From: Pantoea trifolii
GTDB lineage: Bacteria > Pseudomonadota > Gammaproteobacteria > Enterobacterales > Enterobacteriaceae
Direction of reading: 5' to 3'
Assembly (NCBI RefSeq): GCF_024506435.1
Contig: NZ_JANIET010000001.1
Span: 3,844,001 to 3,908,000, forward strand
DNA: 64,000 bases
This document shows positions 19,142 through 28,887 of this stretch, piece by piece (position 1 is the first letter of the stretch; every line of letters starts with the position of its first letter). Position numbers and translations under genes: made by a program. The notes beneath the pieces are model-generated. The model was not told the DNA's origin. It saw only the letters and a program-made list of their open reading frames with translations, and did no database searches.

Positions 19142-19625
19142 CGTCACTCTCCAGCCAAAGTTGCGTATTCAATACGCCCTGCTCGGCGTGCAGCTGAAAG
19201 CGTTGTGGCACCGGTAATCGGGTGTTGGCTAATTCGCTAAACAGCGGCAGAAATTGCGGCCAGATCAGCCTTAACTGCAGCTGTTGCGGCTGACTATCCG
19301 GATGCCAGGCTTCCAGCTGGCTGCCGCGCGCCGCCACGATTCGCTCCAGCGTTTGCTGATTACCCGCATCTTTCGTGGGTTGCTGAAGCTGGCTAATCTC
19401 GATCTGCAAGGCATCAATCGCCGGAAGTGAAGCCAGTTGCTTTAGCCGCTGTTGCTGCTGTTGCAGCATCTGTTCCAGCTGCCGCACTTGCGCTTCATGC
19501 ATCTGCTGCTGCGGCCGAAGCAGCACAATCCACGTCAGCGCAAACAGCAGCAGCGATAACATCAGCAGCCACACCATACGCAGCGGTAGCGTTAGCATCA
19601 GCCAGCGCTGCAGGAATTCATTCAT
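19131..19625 (-). CDS. hofO: HofO, pilus-assembly protein (PilO-like)
   Basis: The 164-residue protein has one N-terminal transmembrane helix (about residues 18-38, WLLMLSLLLFALTWIVLL) followed by a glutamine-rich coiled coil and a small C-terminal domain, the layout of PilO-type inner-membrane proteins. An ATG eight codons upstream is in frame, but AGGAGG lies six bases before the ATG at 19623-19625, which decides the start. It overlaps hofN by 8 bases. Confidence 0.85.
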   Translation of the reverse strand: MNEFLQRWLMLTLPLRMVWLLMLSLLLFALTWIVLLRPQQQMHEAQVRQLEQMLQQQQQRLKQLASLPAIDALQIEISQLQQPTKDAGNQQTLERIVAARGSQLEAWHPDSQPQQLQLRLIWPQFLPLFSELANTRLPVPQRFQLHAEQGVLNTQLWLESDDAE

Positions 19626-20160
19626 CTGTCGCCTCCTGCACACGCGCATGTAAAGCGAAGCGATAGTCGCCGCCCGCCTCGCGCTTCACGCCGCCCTGCT
19701 TTACGCTGCTGAACAGCGGCTGGGTGATGAGCTGACGACGGAAATCACTGACTGCCGCCATGCTCTGCGCCTGCCCTTCCAGCACCAGTTGCCCTTGCCG
19801 TCGCTCGAGGCGATTCAGCCACAAGGTGTCAGGCATCAACTGCGGCAGTTGCTGCCAAAAATGCTGCCAGCGCTGATGCTGCTCTTGCCGCTGCAGCTGT
19901 TCCTGCTGCGCCTTAAGTAGTGATTCACGCAGCTGCAACAGCGATTGCTGCTGTTCCAGCTGTTGCTGCAGCGCATTGAGCAGATAAGTAATTTCCATCA
20001 GCGCGTTCGTCTGTTGCTGCCGCGCACTGACACCGCGCCACCACAGCAATGAGAGGATGAGCAAAGTCACCGCCAGCGTAAGTAAGAGCAGCGAGATGCT
20101 CTGCTGGCGCCGCCGCTGCGATTGCTGAATGCGCCAGGGAAGCAGGTTAACCGCCAGCAT
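19618..20160 (-). CDS. hofN: HofN, pilus-assembly protein (PilN-like)
   Basis: The 180-residue protein begins MLAVNLLPWRIQQSQRRR, the conserved NLLPWR start of PilN-like proteins that binds a PilM-type partner. One transmembrane helix follows at about residues 22-42, then a long glutamine-rich coiled coil (residues 47-100) and a C-terminal ferredoxin-like region. It overlaps hofM by one base (TGATG) and hofO by 8. Function in DNA uptake is inferred from the locus. Confidence 0.88.
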   Translation of the reverse strand: MLAVNLLPWRIQQSQRRRQQSISLLLLTLAVTLLILSLLWWRGVSARQQQTNALMEITYLLNALQQQLEQQQSLLQLRESLLKAQQEQLQRQEQHQRWQHFWQQLPQLMPDTLWLNRLERRQGQLVLEGQAQSMAAVSDFRRQLITQPLFSSVKQGGVKREAGGDYRFALHARVQEATDE

Positions 20161-20969
20161 CAGACATCCTCCGGGCGCAGCGCCAGCCCAAGCGCGATGG
20201 CAAAAATACCTTCCTGCGTGGGCAGCGGCGGTTGCAGATAATGCAGCAGTGAAAACGGTTTACAGCGTTTAACCTGCTCCTCGGGCAACACCTGGTTTGA
20301 GGTGCAGAATACGCTTTCCATCTGCGGGAAGGTTTCGCGCAGCTGCGAGAGGGTGAGAGGTTCGGTGGCCGCGCCTGAAGTGGTGCTTTCGCCCGCCAGC
20401 GTCCACAGCCAGTGATCGCTAAGCGGATGAATCAATAACTGGTTGTGGCGTAACGGCAGGCGCATGGCGATCTGCGTCAGTGCCAGACTGCTCAGTTCGA
20501 ACACGTCCGGGCGCAGACCGGCCTGCTTGAGCGGCGTCAGCCATTGCGCAATCACCTCGCGCCGCGCGGCGGTGACGCACAGCGAAGCATCCTTGCCCAG
20601 CGAGCGATAATCCAGCGACAGCGAAGCAGGCTCAACGGGAAACAGGCGCTGTGCGGAAGCCGCTACATAGCGCCCTAGCGCGGGTTCACGCAGCGAGGTT
20701 TCCGGCATGGGCAAAGTACGTTGCAATACCAACTGCGGCGGCAGGCCAACGCGCAGTGAATAGCGTTTCGGCAGATGGCGCTGCCAGCGCCCTAACATAT
20801 CCAGTAACGCAGGCGTGGTTTGCAGCACGCCGTTTCTTAACGTATCTTGCGGCAGCGTTTGTTGCCACCAGTGTCGCAACTGCCAACCATGACGTCGACG
20901 TTCGATGCCAAGGGCGCACAGTTGCCCGTTTTGGATGTCCAGTCCAATTTGCCAGCGCTGAAAAGCCAT
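20160..20969 (-). CDS. hofM: HofM, pilus-assembly protein (PilM-like)
   Basis: The 269-residue cytoplasmic protein has the actin-like ATPase fold of PilM, starting MAFQRWQIGLDIQNGQLCAL and ending FAIALGLALRPEDV; both ends match E. coli HofM. The middle is divergent. Upstream in-frame starts exist, including an ATG two codons earlier; AAGGAG lies nine bases before the chosen ATG. It is the first gene of hofMNOPQ and diverges from mrcA, as in E. coli. Confidence 0.88.
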   Translation of the reverse strand: MAFQRWQIGLDIQNGQLCALGIERRRHGWQLRHWWQQTLPQDTLRNGVLQTTPALLDMLGRWQRHLPKRYSLRVGLPPQLVLQRTLPMPETSLREPALGRYVAASAQRLFPVEPASLSLDYRSLGKDASLCVTAARREVIAQWLTPLKQAGLRPDVFELSSLALTQIAMRLPLRHNQLLIHPLSDHWLWTLAGESTTSGAATEPLTLSQLRETFPQMESVFCTSNQVLPEEQVKRCKPFSLLHYLQPPLPTQEGIFAIALGLALRPEDV

Positions 20970-21118
20970 ACGCATGATCTCCTTATCATTGAAGGTAATG
21001 AGCTCCAATACCCGGCCAACTTCAATTATGGCGGGTATATCAAAGCGTCAGGCTTGTCTTTATACTACCGCGCGGTTGCTTATAAACTGCTCAAACGACA
21101 ACAGATGGGAATTCTCAG

Positions 21119-23665
21119 GTGAAGTTCGTAAAGTATTTATTGATCCTTGCAGTGTGTTGCATTTTGCTGGGAGCCGGCACGGTTTATGGTTTGTACAAAT
21201 ACATAGAGCCGCAGCTGCCTGATGTGAACACATTGAAAGATGTGCGCCTGCAAACTCCTATGCAGGTTTACAGCGCGGATGGCGATCTGATCGCCCAATA
21301 CGGTGAGAAGCGCCGTGTCCCGCTGACTCTGAAACAGATGCCGCCTGAGTTAATCAAAGCGTTTATTGCCACCGAAGATAGCCGTTTCTACGAGCATCAC
21401 GGTGTCGACCCAGTGGGGATTTTCCGTGCAGCCAGCATTGCGCTGATGTCCGGTCACGCCTCGCAGGGCGCCAGTACCATTACTCAGCAGTTGGCGCGTA
21501 ACTTCTTCCTCAGCCCGGAACGCACCTTGATGCGTAAGATTAAGGAAGCGTTCCTCGCGATCCGTATCGAACAGCTGCTGAGCAAAGATGAAATTCTTGA
21601 GCTCTATCTCAACAAGATTTATCTCGGCTATCGCGCGTACGGCGTGGGCGCGGCGGCGCAGGTCTATTTTGGTAAACCTATTGATCAACTGTCGCTGAGT
21701 GAAATGGCGATGATTGCAGGATTGCCGAAAGCCCCTTCGACCTTCAACCCGCTCTATTCTCATACGCGTGCGCTGGCGCGTCGCAATGTGGTGCTGGCCC
21801 GTATGCTGGATCAAAACTACATCACGCAGCAGCAATATGACGACGCGCGCAACACGCCGCTGGCGGCCAGCTATCACGGTCCGGAGATCGCCTTCTCTGC
21901 ACCTTACTTAAGTGAAATGGTGCGTCAGGAGATGGTGAAGCGTTACGGCGACCGCGCTTATGAAGATGGCTACAAGGTTTACACCACCGTCACTCGTCAT
22001 CTGCAGGAAGCGGCACAGCAGGCGGTGCGAAACAATGTGATGGCGTACGACATGCGCCACGGCTATCGCGGCCCGACCAATGTGCTGTGGAAAGTGGGCG
22101 AAGCGAGCTGGGATCAAACCCGCATCCAGAACGCGCTAAAAAATCTGCCGACTTACGGACCGCTGAATGCTGCGGTGATCACCAGCGCCAGCGCCGATCA
22201 AGCCACAGCAATGCTGAAAGATGGCAGCAGCGTCACGCTGAATATGGCGGGCGTACGCTGGGCGCGTGCTTACAAATCTGACACGCTGCAAGGCCCAACG
22301 CCGCGCAGCGTGACGCAGGTGTTGCAAGCCGGTCAGCAGATTTGGGTGCGCAAAGTGAATGACGACTGGTGGCTCGGCCAGGTTCCGGCGGTGAACTCCG
22401 CGCTGGTGTCACTCAACCCAGAAGATGGTGCGGTGCGCGCACTGGTCGGCGGTTTCGACTTTAACCAAAGCATGTTTAACCGCGCGACCCAGGCATTGCG
22501 CCAGGTGGGCTCCAACATCAAGCCATTCCTGTATACCGCAGCAATGGATCGCGGTTTAACGCTGGCATCGATTCTCAACGACGTACCGATTTCGCGCTGG
22601 GATGCCGGTGCAGGTGCCGACTGGCGTCCGAAGAACTCACCGCCTACTTATGCGGGCCCAATCCGTTTGCGTCAGGGCTTAGGCGAGTCGAAAAACGTGG
22701 TGATGGTGCGTGCGATGCGTGCGATGGGTGTGGATTATGCGGCGGAATATCTGCAGCGTTTCGGCTTCCCGGCGCAGAACATCGTGCATACCGAATCGTT
22801 AGCCTTAGGCGCGGCGTCCTTTACCCCAATGCAGGTGGTTCGCGGCTACGCGGTGATGGCGAACGGCGGCTTCCTGGTTGATCCGTACTTCATCACTAAG
22901 ATTGAGAACGAACAAGGCGGCGTGATCTTTGAAGAGAAACCGAAAATTGCCTGTCCGCAGTGCAACTTGCCGGTAATCTATGGCGATACCAAAAAGTCGG
23001 TCGCGCTGAACGAAGAGAGCGTCGAGAATGTCGCGACTTCCGATCAATCGCAGAACCAAACCGTGCCGCAGCCGGAGCTGGAGCAAGTTCCAGCCCAGCC
23101 GCAGCCGGGTGGCGAGCAGCAGTATGCCCCGCACGTGATCAACACGCCGCTGTCATTTCTGATCAAGAGCGCGCTGAACACTAACATCTTCGGCGAGCCG
23201 GGCTGGATGGGGACGGGCTGGCGTGCCGGTCGTGACCTGAAGCGTAATGATATCGGCGGCAAAACCGGTACCACCAACAGCTCGAAAGATGCGTGGTTCT
23301 CCGGTTACGGTCCGGGCGTGGTGACGTCAGTGTGGATTGGTTTCGATGATTCACGCGCGCTGGGTCGCTCAACCATGTCAGGCGCGATTCCGGATCAGAT
23401 CTCCGGTTACGAGGGCGGCGCGAAGAGTGCGCAGCCAGCATGGGATGACTATATGAAATCCGCGCTGGAAGGCGTGCCGGTGCAGCCGCTGACACCGCCA
23501 GATGGCGTGGTCACCGTTAACATCGATCGCGGCACCGGCAAGTTGGCCAATGGCGGCAACTCACGTCAGGAGTACTTCATCAACGGCACGCAGCCGACGG
23601 AGTATTCGGTGCATGATGTGGGCACCACCATCATGGACAACGGCCAAAGCCACGAACTGTTCTGA
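21119..23665 (+). CDS. mrcA: Penicillin-binding protein 1A (bifunctional transglycosylase/transpeptidase)
   Basis: The 848-residue class A PBP polymerises and cross-links peptidoglycan at the inner membrane. It starts with GTG, as in E. coli. A signal-anchor helix spans about residues 4-24. The glycosyltransferase domain has the catalytic Glu86 in ATEDSRFYEHHG and the motif GASTITQQLARN. The transpeptidase domain has SNIKPF (nucleophile serine near residue 465) and KTGTTN. A proline/glutamine-rich insertion (near residues 645-665) lies before KTG, typical of PBP1a. A strong bidirectional terminator follows. Confidence 0.97.
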   Translation: MKFVKYLLILAVCCILLGAGTVYGLYKYIEPQLPDVNTLKDVRLQTPMQVYSADGDLIAQYGEKRRVPLTLKQMPPELIKAFIATEDSRFYEHHGVDPVGIFRAASIALMSGHASQGASTITQQLARNFFLSPERTLMRKIKEAFLAIRIEQLLSKDEILELYLNKIYLGYRAYGVGAAAQVYFGKPIDQLSLSEMAMIAGLPKAPSTFNPLYSHTRALARRNVVLARMLDQNYITQQQYDDARNTPLAASYHGPEIAFSAPYLSEMVRQEMVKRYGDRAYEDGYKVYTTVTRHLQEAAQQAVRNNVMAYDMRHGYRGPTNVLWKVGEASWDQTRIQNALKNLPTYGPLNAAVITSASADQATAMLKDGSSVTLNMAGVRWARAYKSDTLQGPTPRSVTQVLQAGQQIWVRKVNDDWWLGQVPAVNSALVSLNPEDGAVRALVGGFDFNQSMFNRATQALRQVGSNIKPFLYTAAMDRGLTLASILNDVPISRWDAGAGADWRPKNSPPTYAGPIRLRQGLGESKNVVMVRAMRAMGVDYAAEYLQRFGFPAQNIVHTESLALGAASFTPMQVVRGYAVMANGGFLVDPYFITKIENEQGGVIFEEKPKIACPQCNLPVIYGDTKKSVALNEESVENVATSDQSQNQTVPQPELEQVPAQPQPGGEQQYAPHVINTPLSFLIKSALNTNIFGEPGWMGTGWRAGRDLKRNDIGGKTGTTNSSKDAWFSGYGPGVVTSVWIGFDDSRALGRSTMSGAIPDQISGYEGGAKSAQPAWDDYMKSALEGVPVQPLTPPDGVVTVNIDRGTGKLANGGNSRQEYFINGTQPTEYSVHDVGTTIMDNGQSHELF

Positions 23666-23670
23666 TCAAA

Positions 23671-23700
23671 AAAGCCGGCAAATTTGCCGGCTTTCTTTTT
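23671..23700. terminator. Bidirectional terminator between mrcA and nudE
   Basis: AAAGCCGGCAAA and TTTGCCGGCTTT form a perfect 12-bp palindrome (23671-23694), followed by CTTTTT on the plus strand and by a run of six T on the minus strand. It lies between convergent mrcA and nudE. Confidence 0.9.
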
Positions 23701-23716
23701 TATAGCATGATGAAAT

Positions 23717-24283
23717 TTAGTAGCTTAAACGGCCCTGCTTCACCAGCCACTCGCGCACCATAAACAGCGCACTGACGTTACGCGCTTCGCGGAAGTCCGG
23801 TTCATCCAGCAGCGCCAGCAGATTATTCAGCGGCCAACGATGGACGATCAGCGGCTCCGGCTCATCACCTTCCAGCTTATCTTCGTACAACCCTTCCGCC
23901 ACCACAATGTTCATCTTGCTGGAGAAATATGAGGGCGCCATGGTCAGCTTGCCCAGCGCTTCCAGTTTGGTGGCACCAAATCCCGCTTCTTCTTTCAGTT
24001 CGCGATCGGCCGCTTCAAAGGCGCTTTCGCCAGGATCGATCAGCCCTTTTGGAAAGCCCAGTTCGTAACTTTCCAGACCGACGGCGTACTCCTGAATCAG
24101 GATCACGTCATCGCCAATAATCGGCACAATCATCACCGCTTCACGATCGGAAGGTTTCATGCGTTCATAGACGCGGCGCGCGCCGTTGCTGAAAGCGAGA
24201 TCGACCGCTTCGATAGTGAACAGGCGGGAGCGGGCCACCGCTGCCACATTGAGGATGTCAGGTTTTTTCATTGGGGTTTTCAT
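23717..24283 (-). CDS. nudE: ADP compounds hydrolase NudE (Nudix)
   Basis: The 188-residue Nudix hydrolase cleaves ADP-linked substrates such as ADP-ribose, NADH and diadenosine triphosphate. The Nudix box runs from about residue 79, GLIDPGESAFEAADRELKEE. The ATG at 24281-24283 is preceded by GAGG; a second ATG four codons later is also possible. It is convergent with mrcA and diverges from igaA, the E. coli order. Confidence 0.96.
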   Translation of the reverse strand: MKTPMKKPDILNVAAVARSRLFTIEAVDLAFSNGARRVYERMKPSDREAVMIVPIIGDDVILIQEYAVGLESYELGFPKGLIDPGESAFEAADRELKEEAGFGATKLEALGKLTMAPSYFSSKMNIVVAEGLYEDKLEGDEPEPLIVHRWPLNNLLALLDEPDFREARNVSALFMVREWLVKQGRLSY

Positions 24284-24680
24284 ATCAGCCTCAAACTTAG
24301 CACAACCCTGTGAAACGTGATGACGCCAGCATACCGAAGCCAGAACTATTGTGCGACACGCAGCGTAAGTAAACTATGGTGACACATATTCACTTACGGC
24401 TGCTAACAACTTCTTGTTATCTATGCAGTTAAAAATTCACAATAAGTCAACGGTGTATTGTTAAATTCAGAAAATACCGATATTTAATTGAGTCATGTCT
24501 GGTTAACATCCCGTTGAGGAATAATCTAACAAACTATAATTAAATGATTTTGCGCGTTATTTTATCTGACTTTTCCCTTGTCAGAATGACATCTGCTCGC
24601 CAAAATTGACTTGTATTGATGGATTCACCGGGAGTAAATCGTTAACGTGAAGGCAGTTTTTTGGCTGGATTGAGCAAAGC
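24284..24680. other. AT-rich gap between divergent nudE and igaA
   Basis: No ORF of note. The region is clearly richer in A and T than the genes around it. A 7-bp inverted repeat CGTAAGT (24364-24370) / ACTTACG (24392-24398) with a 21-base loop is visible. A promoter-like pair for igaA lies at 24514-24540. The remaining sequence shows no motif I can name. Confidence 0.5.
24514..24540 (+). promoter_or_regulatory. Candidate igaA promoter
   Basis: TTGAGG (24514-24519) and a perfect TATAAT (24535-24540) are separated by 15 bases, shorter than the optimum of 17. Transcription would begin about 135 bases before igaA. The consensus -10 in AT-rich DNA is weak evidence on its own. Confidence 0.35.
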
Positions 24681-26822
24681 ATGAGCACTTATATTGTCAT
24701 TCTGGCTGTCATGCTCGCCTGTTCCCTCTTAGCAGGTATCGGCTATTGGTACGCTATGCGGCATCGTCCGCCGTTGGCGAAACCGCTGCCGTTTATCAGT
24801 CCGCCTAATCGCAAGCTCACCGACGAAGAACGTACTGCCGTTGAAAAGTACATCGCGCTCATCGCCAAACATCAGCAACACAGCAGCGCACGCTCGGCAA
24901 AGAAGTCGCGCGAACCTGAAGCGCTGACGCTCACCGCGCAAAGCAACAATGTTTATCCTGTCACCCGCTCCATCACCCGCTACGGCCTCTCTACCGACGA
25001 TCCGCAGAAATGGCGCTACTACCTCGATGAAGTCGAAGTGCATCTGCCGCCGCTATGGGAACAGTACATCGCCGAAGAGAACTACGTAGAGCTGATCCGC
25101 ACGCAAACGCTGCCGCTGGTGATTTCACTCAACGGCCATTCGCTGGTGAATTACGCCGTGGAACAACCGGCGCTGCCGCCGCTGGTGCGTCCGATATCCA
25201 CTAACGCGTCGATTCGCAAAGAAGAGAGCGAAAACGTTGAGCTGCTGCAGGTACGCAAAGAGACCTCGGAAGAGTATCAACTGTCACGCGCCGACGGCAC
25301 GCGTGAAGCGGTGGTCATCTGTTTCGCGTTCCTGCTGTTCTTCCTGAGTCTGGTGTTGCCCGGCAGCCTGATGGGCTGGATTGCCCTGCTCGGCTGCCTG
25401 ATGATCGCCGTCAGCCTGTGGTTCCTCTATCGCCTCCCTGGCGCCAAAGGTTTGCACGATGTGCATTGCCTGCGCGGTGCGCCTAAGCGCTGGGGCCTGT
25501 TTGGTGAATCCAATCAGGAGCAGAGCAACATCTCGCTGGGTATTATCGATTTAATCTATCCCGCACACTGGCAGCCATATGTCGCACACGATTTAGGCCA
25601 GACCACCGACGTCGAGATGTATCTCAATCGTCAGGTGGTGCGTCAGGGTCGTTTCCTGTCGCTGCAGGACGAAGTACGTAACTTCCCGGTGCAGCGCTGG
25701 CGTAAAAATCTGGTGCTGGCATGCGGTTCGCTGCTGGTGCTGGTGATGCTGTTCACCTGGATTCCTCTCAGCATGCCGATCAAACTCAGCCTTGCGTGGG
25801 TCAAAGGCACCGAGAGCATCGAAGTGAATAGCGTGGATAAGCTGAATGCGCTGCCGCTGCATATCGGCGACAGCCTGAAAGTGGCTGGCACCGGCATGTG
25901 TTCGGTACCGGGCAATTACCAAAGCAATCGCAGCTACGCTTACATGCCGTTCGACTGCTCAGCGATTTACTGGAATAACGCCGCGCCGCTGCCACAGCCG
26001 CAATCGGACATCATCGATAAAGCCTCGGCGCTGCTCGATACCACCACGCGTCAGCTGCATCCGGAAACCAACACCGATCCCAAACTCAACCCGCAGCTGG
26101 CCTCGGCGATTCAAAAATCCGGCATGATTCTGCTGGATGACTTCTCCGATTTGGTGCTGAAAACCCAGGATTTGTGCAGCCAGCAGCAGGATTGTGTACG
26201 CCTGAAAAATGCGCTGGTGAATCTCGGCAACGCCAAAGATTGGGATTCACTGATTCACCGCGCGGATTCCGGCAAGCTGAATGGCATGAACGTGCTGCTG
26301 CGTCCGGTGAGTGCCGAAGCGCTGGAAAATCTGGTGAACACCGCCACGTCCAGCTTCTTCGCGCGTGAAACGCGTCGCGCGGCGGAAAACCTTAACAGCC
26401 CGCCGCCGGGTGGCTTCCTGATTGTCAGTGATGAAGGTCGTCAGATGGTGACGCAGCCGCAACCGTCGGTCGCGCTGTTTGATCTTGATGCACCTTCACA
26501 ATGGCGCGAACTGCAACGCATGTCCGGCATGCTGCTGCACACGCCGTTCGCCGCCAGCGGTATCATCACCAGCATTACTACCGATGCCAACGGCACACGC
26601 CATATCGCGCTGCATAACGAGCCGGATGCCATGGCGCAGTGGCGCTATTTGGGTACCGCGCTGTTGATGCTGGTGCTGATTGCCAGCGCGGTGATCAACG
26701 GCTTGCTGGCGCTGCGTCGTATTCATCGTAATCGCCTGCGCATGGCGGAAATTCAGCAGTATTACGACAAGTGCTTCAACCACAATATGAACACTATGCA
26801 GAGCGTGCGCTCGCTGTTCTGA
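24681..26822 (+). CDS. igaA: IgaA, inner-membrane repressor of the Rcs phosphorelay
   Basis: The 713-residue polytopic inner-membrane protein matches E. coli YrfF/Salmonella IgaA. It restrains the Rcs envelope-stress system by contact with RcsD and the sensor lipoprotein RcsF. Hydrophobic helices are at the N-terminus (YIVILAVMLACSLLAGIGYW), two near residues 212-250, one near 345-365 and one near the C-terminus. The large segment between the last helices is the periplasmic domain, with cysteines that form disulfides in Salmonella IgaA. Length agrees with the family. yrfG follows after 53 bases. Confidence 0.96.
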   Translation: MSTYIVILAVMLACSLLAGIGYWYAMRHRPPLAKPLPFISPPNRKLTDEERTAVEKYIALIAKHQQHSSARSAKKSREPEALTLTAQSNNVYPVTRSITRYGLSTDDPQKWRYYLDEVEVHLPPLWEQYIAEENYVELIRTQTLPLVISLNGHSLVNYAVEQPALPPLVRPISTNASIRKEESENVELLQVRKETSEEYQLSRADGTREAVVICFAFLLFFLSLVLPGSLMGWIALLGCLMIAVSLWFLYRLPGAKGLHDVHCLRGAPKRWGLFGESNQEQSNISLGIIDLIYPAHWQPYVAHDLGQTTDVEMYLNRQVVRQGRFLSLQDEVRNFPVQRWRKNLVLACGSLLVLVMLFTWIPLSMPIKLSLAWVKGTESIEVNSVDKLNALPLHIGDSLKVAGTGMCSVPGNYQSNRSYAYMPFDCSAIYWNNAAPLPQPQSDIIDKASALLDTTTRQLHPETNTDPKLNPQLASAIQKSGMILLDDFSDLVLKTQDLCSQQQDCVRLKNALVNLGNAKDWDSLIHRADSGKLNGMNVLLRPVSAEALENLVNTATSSFFARETRRAAENLNSPPPGGFLIVSDEGRQMVTQPQPSVALFDLDAPSQWRELQRMSGMLLHTPFAASGIITSITTDANGTRHIALHNEPDAMAQWRYLGTALLMLVLIASAVINGLLALRRIHRNRLRMAEIQQYYDKCFNHNMNTMQSVRSLF

Positions 26823-26875
26823 GCCCTTCCCTTCTGTGCTACCCTGTCGCCCACTTTTTTGCGGCGAGAAAGAAA

Positions 26876-27544
26876 ATGCAGGTTACGCTTAACTGGTCAG
26901 AGATTGATACCGTGCTGCTGGATATGGACGGCACCTTGCTCGATCTCGCTTTCGACCGCCACTTCTGGCTGGAACACGTGCCGGAAACCCTGAGCCGCGA
27001 ACGCGCCATCACGCTGGGCGAAGCGCATCAGCTGATTGAGCAGAAGTATCAGGCCGTGGTGCATACGCTAAACTGGTATTGTCTTGATTACTGGTCGCAG
27101 GAGCTGGCGCTGGATATTCGCGCCATGACGTGGGAAAAGCGCCACCGTGCGGCGATGCGTGAAGATACGCTGCCGCTGTTGCAGGCGCTGCGTGCCGCAG
27201 GTAAACGCACCATTCTGCTGACCAATGCGCATCCCTACAATCTGGATGTGAAACTGGCGCAGACCGGATTGGCTGCCCACCTTGATTTATTACTTTCCAC
27301 CCATACCTTTGGATATCCGAAAGAGGATCCGCGTCTCTGGCAGGCCGTTCAGCAACATACTGCGTTTGACAGCGCGCGCACGCTATTCATTGATGACAGC
27401 GAAGCGATTCTGGATGCAGCGACAAGTTGGGGCATTCGCTGGTGCTTAGGCGTCAGCAATCCGGATTCCGGTCGGCCCGATCAATCTTTCCAGCGTCATC
27501 CGGCGGTACGCGATTATCGTCAATTGTGTGAGACGCTGCGTTAA
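26876..27544 (+). CDS. yrfG: GMP/IMP nucleotidase YrfG (HAD family)
   Basis: The 222-residue HAD hydrolase dephosphorylates purine nucleotides, GMP and IMP in E. coli. The nucleophile motif is VLLDMDGTLLD, motif II LLTNAHP, and the acidic motif FIDDSEAILDAA. The open frame begins 35 codons upstream inside igaA, but the ATG at 26876 has a GAGAAAGAAA site and gives the E. coli length. It is followed by hslR and hslO with short gaps, as in E. coli. Confidence 0.94.
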   Translation: MQVTLNWSEIDTVLLDMDGTLLDLAFDRHFWLEHVPETLSRERAITLGEAHQLIEQKYQAVVHTLNWYCLDYWSQELALDIRAMTWEKRHRAAMREDTLPLLQALRAAGKRTILLTNAHPYNLDVKLAQTGLAAHLDLLLSTHTFGYPKEDPRLWQAVQQHTAFDSARTLFIDDSEAILDAATSWGIRWCLGVSNPDSGRPDQSFQRHPAVRDYRQLCETLR

Positions 27545-27562
27545 AGCAGGAGCCGCAATACC

Positions 27563-27964
27563 ATGAAAGAGAAAGTGAGCGAAGGCGTGCGCCTCGATAA
27601 ATGGCTGTGGGCCGCTCGGTTCTATAAAACGCGTGCCATCGCCCGAGAAATGATTGAAGGCGGCAAAGTGCACTACAACGGCCAGCGCAGCAAGCCAAGC
27701 AAACTGGTGGAGCTGAATGCCGAATTAACGCTGCGTCAGGGCAACGATGAGCGCACGGTGGTGATCACCGCAGTGACCGATCAGCGCCGCCCGGCCAGCG
27801 AAGCCCAGGCGCTGTATGCCGAAACCGCCGCCAGCATCGACAAGCGTGAGAAAACCGCACTGGCGCGCAAGATGAATTCCTTAACTATGCCGCACCCCGA
27901 TCGCCGCCCGGATAAAAAAGAGCGCCGCGATCTGATGAAATTTAAATTGTCGGGCGATAAATAA
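27563..27964 (+). CDS. hslR: Ribosome-associated heat shock protein 15
   Basis: The 133-residue protein is Hsp15, which binds free 50S subunits carrying a nascent chain and helps recycle them after heat stress. An S4 RNA-binding domain occupies residues 8-70 ([20 protein letters not shown] and [14 protein letters not shown]). The C-terminal tail is highly basic. It lies between yrfG and hslO, probably one transcript. Confidence 0.96.
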   Translation: MKEKVSEGVRLDKWLWAARFYKTRAIAREMIEGGKVHYNGQRSKPSKLVELNAELTLRQGNDERTVVITAVTDQRRPASEAQALYAETAASIDKREKTALARKMNSLTMPHPDRRPDKKERRDLMKFKLSGDK

Positions 27965-27987
27965 CGCGCCCCAACGAGAGAAACACT

Positions 27988-28860
27988 ATGTCTACAAACG
28001 ATCAACTGCACCGTTACCTGTTCGAAAACGTCGCCGTGCGCGGCCAACTGGTAAACGTGACCGAAACCTGGCGTGAAATCGTCGAAAATCACGACTACGT
28101 TGAGCCGGTAAAAACCTTGCTGGGCGAGCTGCTGGTGGCCACCAGCCTGCTGACGGCAACGCTGAAGTTTGACGGTGATATCACGGTGCAGCTGCAGGGC
28201 GACGGTCCGCTGACGCTGGCGGTGATCAACGGTAATAACCGTCAGGAGTTGCGTGGCGTGGCGCGCGTGCAAGAAGACGCGGAGATCGCACCGGGCAGCA
28301 GCCTGAAAGAGATGGTCGGCAACGGCTATCTGGTGATCACCATCTCGCCAGAGAAAGGCGAGCGCTATCAAGGCGTGGTTGGCCTGGAAGCGGATACGCT
28401 GGCGGGTTGTCTGGAAGATTACTTCATGCGTTCTGAGCAGCTGCCAACGCGCCTGTTTATTCGCACCAGCGACAAAGGCGCAGCCGGTATTCTGCTGCAG
28501 GTGCTGCCAGCGCAAGAGCCGAGCCTTGATGATTTCAATCACCTCGCTACGCTGACCGAAACCGTGAAGAGCGAAGAGTTAATCGAATTGCCCGCCACCG
28601 ACGTATTGTGGCGTCTGTACCATCAGGAAGAAGCCACGGTGTTTGACCCAACGCCGGTGAGCTTTAAGTGCACCTGTTCACGCGAGCGCTGTGGCGAAGT
28701 GCTGAGCACGCTACCAGTGGAAGAAGTAAACGAAATCCTCGAAGAGGATGGCGAAATCGACATGAATTGCGACTATTGCAATTCGCATTACGTGTTCGAT
28801 GCGGTGGATATTGCCGCCCTTCGCAACGCGCCAACCAACAACAGCGATCAAGTGCATTAA
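27988..28860 (+). CDS. hslO: Redox-regulated chaperone Hsp33
   Basis: The 290-residue protein is a holdase chaperone switched on by oxidation. The C-terminal zinc/redox switch has Cys228 and Cys230 (CTC) and Cys261 and Cys264 (CDYC), all four ligands present. The N-terminal domain has the family segments [15 protein letters not shown] and [13 protein letters not shown]. It is 24 bases downstream of hslR. A short hairpin follows the stop. Confidence 0.97.
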   Translation: MSTNDQLHRYLFENVAVRGQLVNVTETWREIVENHDYVEPVKTLLGELLVATSLLTATLKFDGDITVQLQGDGPLTLAVINGNNRQELRGVARVQEDAEIAPGSSLKEMVGNGYLVITISPEKGERYQGVVGLEADTLAGCLEDYFMRSEQLPTRLFIRTSDKGAAGILLQVLPAQEPSLDDFNHLATLTETVKSEELIELPATDVLWRLYHQEEATVFDPTPVSFKCTCSRERCGEVLSTLPVEEVNEILEEDGEIDMNCDYCNSHYVFDAVDIAALRNAPTNNSDQVH

Positions 28861-28868
28861 TTATCTGC

Positions 28869-28887
28869 CGGGCGGTTCATCCGCCCG
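28869..28887 (+). terminator. Hairpin after hslO
   Basis: CGGGCGG (28869-28875) pairs with CCGCCCG (28881-28887) around TTCAT. The T content that follows (CTTTCCT) is modest. It probably ends the yrfG-hslR-hslO transcript. The remaining gap before pckA (about 245 bases) holds no ORF; I could not find a convincing CRP site there. Confidence 0.6.
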
